Assembly: GCA_965249455.1 (NCBI GenBank) | Contig: OZ252236.1 | Location: 3,844,001 to 3,908,000, forward strand | Reading direction: 5' to 3' | DNA: 64,000 nucleotides | DNA from: Jiulongibacter sp024742395 | Lineage (GTDB): Bacteria; Bacteroidota; Bacteroidia; Cytophagales; Spirosomataceae | Position numbers and translations under genes: made by a program | Notes under the pieces: generated by a model | The model's database searches: none | Told to the model about the DNA's origin: nothing | Seen by the model: the letters and a program-made list of their open reading frames with translations, nothing else | In this document: positions 60,338 through 64,000 of the stretch, one piece after another | Layout: the number at the start of each line of letters is the position of its first letter | Numbering within the stretch: position 1 is the first letter of the stretch

Positions 60338-61966
60338 ATGAAGTGCAATACAATTAAAGTCTTACTCCTAATAGCGATTTCGCTTGTACAATCAAACGCT
60401 CAAAAATATACCCGTACAGACTCCCTCATGGGCAGTATCACGCCCGAAAGAGCCTGGTGGGATTTAAAATACTATGACCTTGATGTCAAGGTAAACATAG
60501 ATGAAAAATACATCTCCGGTAAAAATACAGTACTCTTTCAGGCCACAGCTCCTGGTCAAATAATGCAGATTGACTTGCAGCCACCTATGAAAATAACAGC
60601 TGTTCATCAAGGTGATGTCAGTCTCACCTGGACAAAAGATGGCCCGAATGCTCACATGATAAAGCTTTCTGAAAGTCAGGAAAAAGGACAACTTTCAGCC
60701 ATCACTATTTTCTTTGAAGGTCAGCCTCATGAGGCAGTAAAGCCACCCTGGGATGGAGGAATCACCTGGGATGAAGATTCGAAAGGTTTGCCATTTGTAG
60801 CTTCGGCGAATCAAGGAATTGGAGCCAGTATCTGGTGGCCGTGCAAAGACCACCCTGCTGATGAGGTAGACAGCCTGAAAATTTCAGTAAACGCCCCCAA
60901 GGGCTTATGGAATATCTCGAATGGCCGTATGACAGACATGAAACTGGAATCAGACGGAAGCCGTACCACCACATGGGAAGTAAAAAATCCGATCAATAGC
61001 TATGGAGTTAATATCAATATAGGAAACTATGTAAGCTGGTCAGAGGTATATCAAGGCGAAAAAGGGCCACTTGACCTTTCATTCTACGTTTTACCACAAT
61101 ATCTCGGCAAAGCCAGAGAACAGTTTAAGGATGCTATCAGAACTCTCGAAGCATTTGAACACTGGTTTGGTCCCTATCCTTTTTATGAAGATGGCTACAA
61201 ATTAGTTCAAGCTCCTTATTTAGGAATGGAACATCAAAGCTCTGTCACCTACGGAAATGGCTTTCAAAATGGATACAAAGGCACTGATCTTTCTAAAACA
61301 GGTTGGGGTTTAAAATGGGATTTTATTATTGTGCATGAGAGTGGTCATGAGTGGTTTGCAAATAATATAACCAACAAAGACGAGGCAGACATGTGGATAC
61401 ATGAAAGCTTCACTAATTACTCTGAGAACTTATTTACGGAATATTTTTATGGCAAAAAAGCCGGAGCAGAATATGTCATAGGAACAAGAGACCTTATACA
61501 AAACCAAAGCCCAATAATCGGCGATTATGGTGTTAATAGGTCTGGCTCTGGCGATATGTATTATAAAGGCGGAAATATGCTTCATACTATCCGTCAAATA
61601 ATAGACAATGACCAGCTTTGGCGTGTTATTCTGCGAGGCTTAAATCTGGATTTCTATCATCAAACTGTAACTACCGAGCAAATCGAAAATTATATAAGCC
61701 AAAAAGCCAAAATAGACTTAAGTAAGGTATTTGATCAATACCTAAGAACAACAAAAATTCCGGAGTTAAGTCTGAAGCAAAAAGGAAAAAAGATTTTCTA
61801 TAAATGGGACAATGCAGTGGATGGTTTTGATATGCCGGTAGATGTACTTTTAGATGGCAAAAAAACAAGACTGTATCCAACATCTAAAACCAAAAAGGTT
61901 AAAGTTAAATCACTAATAGTAGATGAAGATTATTATATAAAAACTAAGTGGGCATCTGAAGATTAA
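60338..61966 (+). CDS. M1 family metallopeptidase, exported
   Basis: The 542-residue protein has a signal peptide (IKVLLLIAISLVQSNAQ), an N-terminal beta-domain (about 35-230) and the zinc catalytic domain with GMEHQSS-type exopeptidase loop, the HExxH helix IIVHESGHEWFANN (about 330) and the third ligand Glu in MWIHESFTNYSENLF. It is shorter than the 600-850 residues usual for M1, lacking the C-terminal helical repeat. It should be a periplasmic or surface aminopeptidase. A strong terminator follows its stop. Confidence 0.92.
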   Translation: MKCNTIKVLLLIAISLVQSNAQKYTRTDSLMGSITPERAWWDLKYYDLDVKVNIDEKYISGKNTVLFQATAPGQIMQIDLQPPMKITAVHQGDVSLTWTKDGPNAHMIKLSESQEKGQLSAITIFFEGQPHEAVKPPWDGGITWDEDSKGLPFVASANQGIGASIWWPCKDHPADEVDSLKISVNAPKGLWNISNGRMTDMKLESDGSRTTTWEVKNPINSYGVNINIGNYVSWSEVYQGEKGPLDLSFYVLPQYLGKAREQFKDAIRTLEAFEHWFGPYPFYEDGYKLVQAPYLGMEHQSSVTYGNGFQNGYKGTDLSKTGWGLKWDFIIVHESGHEWFANNITNKDEADMWIHESFTNYSENLFTEYFYGKKAGAEYVIGTRDLIQNQSPIIGDYGVNRSGSGDMYYKGGNMLHTIRQIIDNDQLWRVILRGLNLDFYHQTVTTEQIENYISQKAKIDLSKVFDQYLRTTKIPELSLKQKGKKIFYKWDNAVDGFDMPVDVLLDGKKTRLYPTSKTKKVKVKSLIVDEDYYIKTKWASED

Positions 61967-61985
61967 GATTTTAAAGCTTCACAAA

Positions 61986-62026
61986 AGAAAATAGACCAGC
62001 CCTAAAAGAGCTGGTCTATTTTTTTT
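61986..62026. terminator. Bidirectional terminator between the M1 peptidase and barrel genes
   Basis: AATAGACCAGC (61990-62000) and GCTGGTCTATT (62010-62020) form a perfect 11-bp stem with a 9-base loop, A-rich before and eight T after. It serves two convergent genes. Confidence 0.9.
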
Positions 62027-62042
62027 ATCAAAATACCCTAAT

Positions 62043-62717
62043 CTATAATGTATACTTTAACCCTAATCCACCACTAAGCGTTCTGCTTCTTACCGGTAAA
62101 TCTACTACGCCGGTATCCAATACTCTGCTAAAACCATGGGCGTATCTACCTTCAGCAAAGATCCCAACCTTTTCAGAGACCGGTACCTCAAAACCTGCTG
62201 CCACTACCCCACTGAACTCAAAAGGCTTAAAGAAGTTGTCGTTTAGCCCAAAATTCAAAGGAAAAATATCCAGCACCTTAATTCTCATATTGGCATCTGC
62301 CATGTAACCTACAGCAGGCCCGATAGCCAGATAAGAATGTGCAGCTGATTTATCTCCAAAATGGAATTTTGCTAAAACCGGCACCTCTACATAATTGGCT
62401 CTGAAGTTTACTTTACCATTTACAGGAATGTCTATTCCCAGGAATTCGCCACCTACATCGAAACCCTCACGAATAGCAAATCCTTTTTGAGTGTAAGAAA
62501 CCTCCGGCTGAACAGAGAAATTTGAGGTAATCGGAATCTCCATAAAAATAGCCCCTCCCACCGCAGGCAAAAACTTAAAATCAGGTGTAACATTTTCGAT
62601 TAAATCAAATTTGGTCAAAGTAGATCCACTAAAGGATCCTCTTAAACCAATGGCGTTTTGTGCCATTGCACCTGCAGTTGTTCCCAGAATAAGAATATAC
62701 GTCAATAACTTTTTCAT
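62043..62717 (-). CDS. Outer-membrane beta-barrel protein (PorT-like)
   Basis: The start is the ATG at 62717, where a signal peptide begins (MKKLLTYILILGTTAGAMAQ); upstream in-frame codons are leader. The 224-residue rest alternates hydrophobic and polar residues in strands (FSVQPEVSYTQKGFAI, NYVEVPVLAKFHFG, YLAIGPAVGYMA, VGIFAEGRYAHGF), ending GGLGLKYTL as barrels do. It matches the outer-membrane beta-barrel/PorT-type family. Function beyond a membrane barrel is unknown. It is divergent from the MarR gene. Confidence 0.85.
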   Translation of the reverse strand: MKKLLTYILILGTTAGAMAQNAIGLRGSFSGSTLTKFDLIENVTPDFKFLPAVGGAIFMEIPITSNFSVQPEVSYTQKGFAIREGFDVGGEFLGIDIPVNGKVNFRANYVEVPVLAKFHFGDKSAAHSYLAIGPAVGYMADANMRIKVLDIFPLNFGLNDNFFKPFEFSGVVAAGFEVPVSEKVGIFAEGRYAHGFSRVLDTGVVDLPVRSRTLSGGLGLKYTL

Positions 62718-62848
62718 ACCTAAAATCTTTGAGTTTACGTTTTGTACACTTCTTAGATGCACCGATTCCCTAAAGGGTTACATAATTAATTGTTAAGGGT
62801 TCGTTAAGAAGCTTTGCTCTCTATACGCAGTATTCATTCAGCTCTTTA

Positions 62849-62856
62849 TATATTTG
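62849..62856 (+). promoter_or_regulatory. -7 promoter element for the marR-type gene
   Basis: TATATTTG matches TAnnTTTG, 23 bases before the ATG at 62880. No matching -33 TTG lies at normal spacing. Confidence 0.5.
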
Positions 62857-62879
62857 CCGTTTAACCCACTGATTTGTAG

Positions 62880-63323
62880 ATGACTCATTCTGACCAAAGG
62901 GCCTATTTTTTCAAAATCGACACAACGGTAAAACGTGTTAGAAATTTTATGCAGAAGCAACTTAACATGGCAGGCATAGACTTAACCATTGATCAATGGG
63001 TGTTAATTGACCACCTTCTCCCCAGTCCGGGTATTTCTCAAAATGATTTAGCTCAGGCTACAGCAAAGGATGCACCTACTACCACACGAATCTTGGATAT
63101 ACTGCTAAAAAAAGGCCTTGTAGAGCGTAAAATCGCCAAGCTAGACAGAAGAAAATCCATGTTGTTTCTAACCGATGATGGCAAGAAAATGCATGAAAAA
63201 GCTTTCCCAATTGTGGCTCAGGTGCGTAGCAAGGCATGGGGAGCTCTTTCAGATGAAGACTTTGATAAACTGGTAAACATTATGGACACCATTTACGGAA
63301 ACCTTGAGGGTGCGAAAGGGTAG
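62880..63323 (+). CDS. MarR family transcriptional regulator
   Basis: The 147-residue winged-helix protein has the DNA-recognition helix region SQNDLAQATAKDAPTTTRIL (about 58-77) and the wing KKGLVERKIAKLDRRKSMLFL. Dimerisation helices lie at both ends. Such proteins repress drug-efflux, aromatic or redox-stress genes and are released by small ligands. The nearest candidate targets are itself, the divergent outer-membrane barrel and the downstream gluconate permease. A terminator follows 10 bases after the stop. Confidence 0.92.
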   Translation: MTHSDQRAYFFKIDTTVKRVRNFMQKQLNMAGIDLTIDQWVLIDHLLPSPGISQNDLAQATAKDAPTTTRILDILLKKGLVERKIAKLDRRKSMLFLTDDGKKMHEKAFPIVAQVRSKAWGALSDEDFDKLVNIMDTIYGNLEGAKG

Positions 63324-63332
63324 TGATATGCC

Positions 63333-63357
63333 GCCGTACTCAGTAGGCTGTTTTTTG
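63333..63357 (+). terminator. Terminator after the marR-type gene
   Basis: GCC(G)TACT and AGTAGGC (63333-63348) pair with one bulged G, followed by TG and six T. It lies just downstream of the MarR stop. Confidence 0.6.
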
Positions 63358-63360
63358 TTT

Positions 63361-63495
63361 TCAGTCTACAATTACAGCCGCGGGCACTTTATAATTGCCA
63401 AAAGTCCAAAATCTTCTTCTTTCATCTTCATTCTTTCCTAAGTAAACAATCACATTTGCACAGGCCAACAAATTTTCCGTTTTTCGGTCTTTCAA
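63361..63495 (-). other. Possible 44-codon small ORF or gene remnant
   Basis: From TTG at 63495 to TGA at 63361 the minus strand is open. The translation includes KDRKTENLLACANVIVYLG and FWTFGNYKVPAAVIVD, which look protein-like. It has no ATG, no recognised family, and its stop abuts the MarR terminator. The divergent start of the permease lies 20 bases away. It may be the tail of a lost gene or chance. Confidence 0.22.
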
Positions 63496-63514
63496 AATTC
63501 AACCCTATACCTTT

Positions 63515-64000
63515 ATGCCATTAGTTATTGCCCTTCTTGGGATATTAGCACTGATACTGCTTATAGCTGTAGTAAAACTCGATACCTTTCTTTCTTTTGT
63601 TATAGTCTCCATCGGGATAGGACTGGCCAGCGGCCTAGATGTAATAGAAGTGGGAAAAGCCATTCAAGGAGGAGTAGGTGGTACTCTGGGTGATTTAACA
63701 CTAATTATTGGTTTTGGAGCCATGCTTGGTAAGCTCGTTGCAGAAAGTGGTGCAGCTCACAAAATTACGGACGCACTTATCAAGCTGGTAGGAACAAAAA
63801 ATCTACAATGGGGACTCGCTTTGGCAGGTTTTATTATCGGAATACCTCTTTTTTATAATGCAGGATTCATTATTGTTATTCCTTTGATTTTTGCGGTGGC
63901 ACAGGCCTCCGGTTTTAATATGCTTTATGTAGGTATCCCTATGTTAGCCTCTCTATCTGTAGCTCATGGCTATTTACCTCCTCACCCCTCTCCTGCTGCC
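63515..64000 (+). CDS. GntP family gluconate:proton symporter (3' end outside window)
   Basis: The ATG at 63515 opens 162 codons to the window edge, about a third of a GntP permease. Several transmembrane segments are visible (LVIALLGILALILLIAVV, FVIVSIGIGLASGL, ALAGFIIGIPLFYNAG), with the family-type segments GFGAMLGKLVAESGAA and IPLFYNAGFIIVIPL and, at the edge, SVAHGYLPPHPSPAA. It takes up gluconate or a related sugar acid with protons. It is downstream of the MarR gene and probably not cotranscribed, because of the terminator between them. No kinase is in view. Confidence 0.92.
   Translation, partial: MPLVIALLGILALILLIAVVKLDTFLSFVIVSIGIGLASGLDVIEVGKAIQGGVGGTLGDLTLIIGFGAMLGKLVAESGAAHKITDALIKLVGTKNLQWGLALAGFIIGIPLFYNAGFIIVIPLIFAVAQASGFNMLYVGIPMLASLSVAHGYLPPHPSPAA

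Noticed and set aside
63455..63475. Half-match to the LacI operator (CATTTGCACAGG) upstream of the permease
   Set aside because: Only one arm matches and spacing is wrong; a single 6-bp half-site is expected by chance.

Overview
The window reads as chromosomal DNA of an AT-rich member of the Bacteroidota, most likely Cytophagales-like. The evidence is a SusC/SusD pair, a type IX secretion sorting domain, many secreted Gfo/Idh/MocA oxidoreductases, VCBS and ASPIC/UnbV lipoproteins, DUF4254 beside a family 9 glycosyltransferase, and repeated matches to the Bacteroidota -7 promoter element TAnnTTTG. I saw no rRNA, tRNA, CRISPR array, prophage or insertion sequence. The genus cannot be told from the sequence alone. 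Start codons were moved from the longest open frame wherever a signal peptide, a promoter or a neighbouring gene argued for it.

Layout. 1-2535: end of a phosphodiesterase-type gene, then tag (3-methyladenine glycosylase), a SIMPL protein and a DUF1801 protein. 2538-16284: sugar and secreted-enzyme region. It holds a Tat-exported Gfo/Idh/MocA protein, a T9SS-exported nuclease, and a minus-strand operon of sugar isomerase, oxidoreductase and a large ThuA/dehydrogenase/cupredoxin protein. That operon diverges from an AraC regulator, a second oxidoreductase and a PhoD-like phosphatase. 16285-16961: a decayed coding stretch and an overlooked 41-residue lipoprotein gene. 16962-23000: arginine decarboxylase, mpl (murein peptide ligase), heptosyltransferase-like GT9 with DUF4254, and another oxidoreductase. 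23124-30889: MalY-type lyase, aldo/keto reductase, DUF4056 protein, feoAB iron uptake, M28 peptidase, sugar isomerase. 30952-31325: five tandem copies of a palindromic 80-86 bp repeat. 31389-39584: nitroreductase, glpD, lacZ-galK and a divergent LacI regulator whose promoter is bracketed by two operators. 39570-51111: a five-gene minus-strand operon of susC, susD, a 14-repeat VCBS lipoprotein, a vanadium-haloperoxidase-like lipoprotein and a CRTAC1/UnbV protein. 51353-63323: DUF1080 hydrolase, ccmBCDE, isochorismate synthase, rpoN, a PA-phosphatase-like membrane protein, hemC, a cyclophilin, an RmlD-like reductase, an M1 peptidase, an outer-membrane barrel and a MarR regulator. The window ends inside a GntP-type gluconate permease.

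How the genes work together. Four Gfo/Idh/MocA enzymes, two xylose-isomerase-like TIM barrels, a ThuA-domain protein and a DUF1080 protein are the kinds of parts used in oxidative (3-keto) handling of glycosides, but they are spread over several operons. lacZ-galK with the LacI regulator is a compact galactoside module. ccmBCDE, hemC and isochorismate synthase together serve respiration (haem, cytochrome c, menaquinone). CcmE carries a CxxxY motif in place of the usual haem-binding histidine. The most unusual unit is the SusCD operon that carries a haloperoxidase-like enzyme and two calcium-repeat proteins and no glycoside hydrolase.
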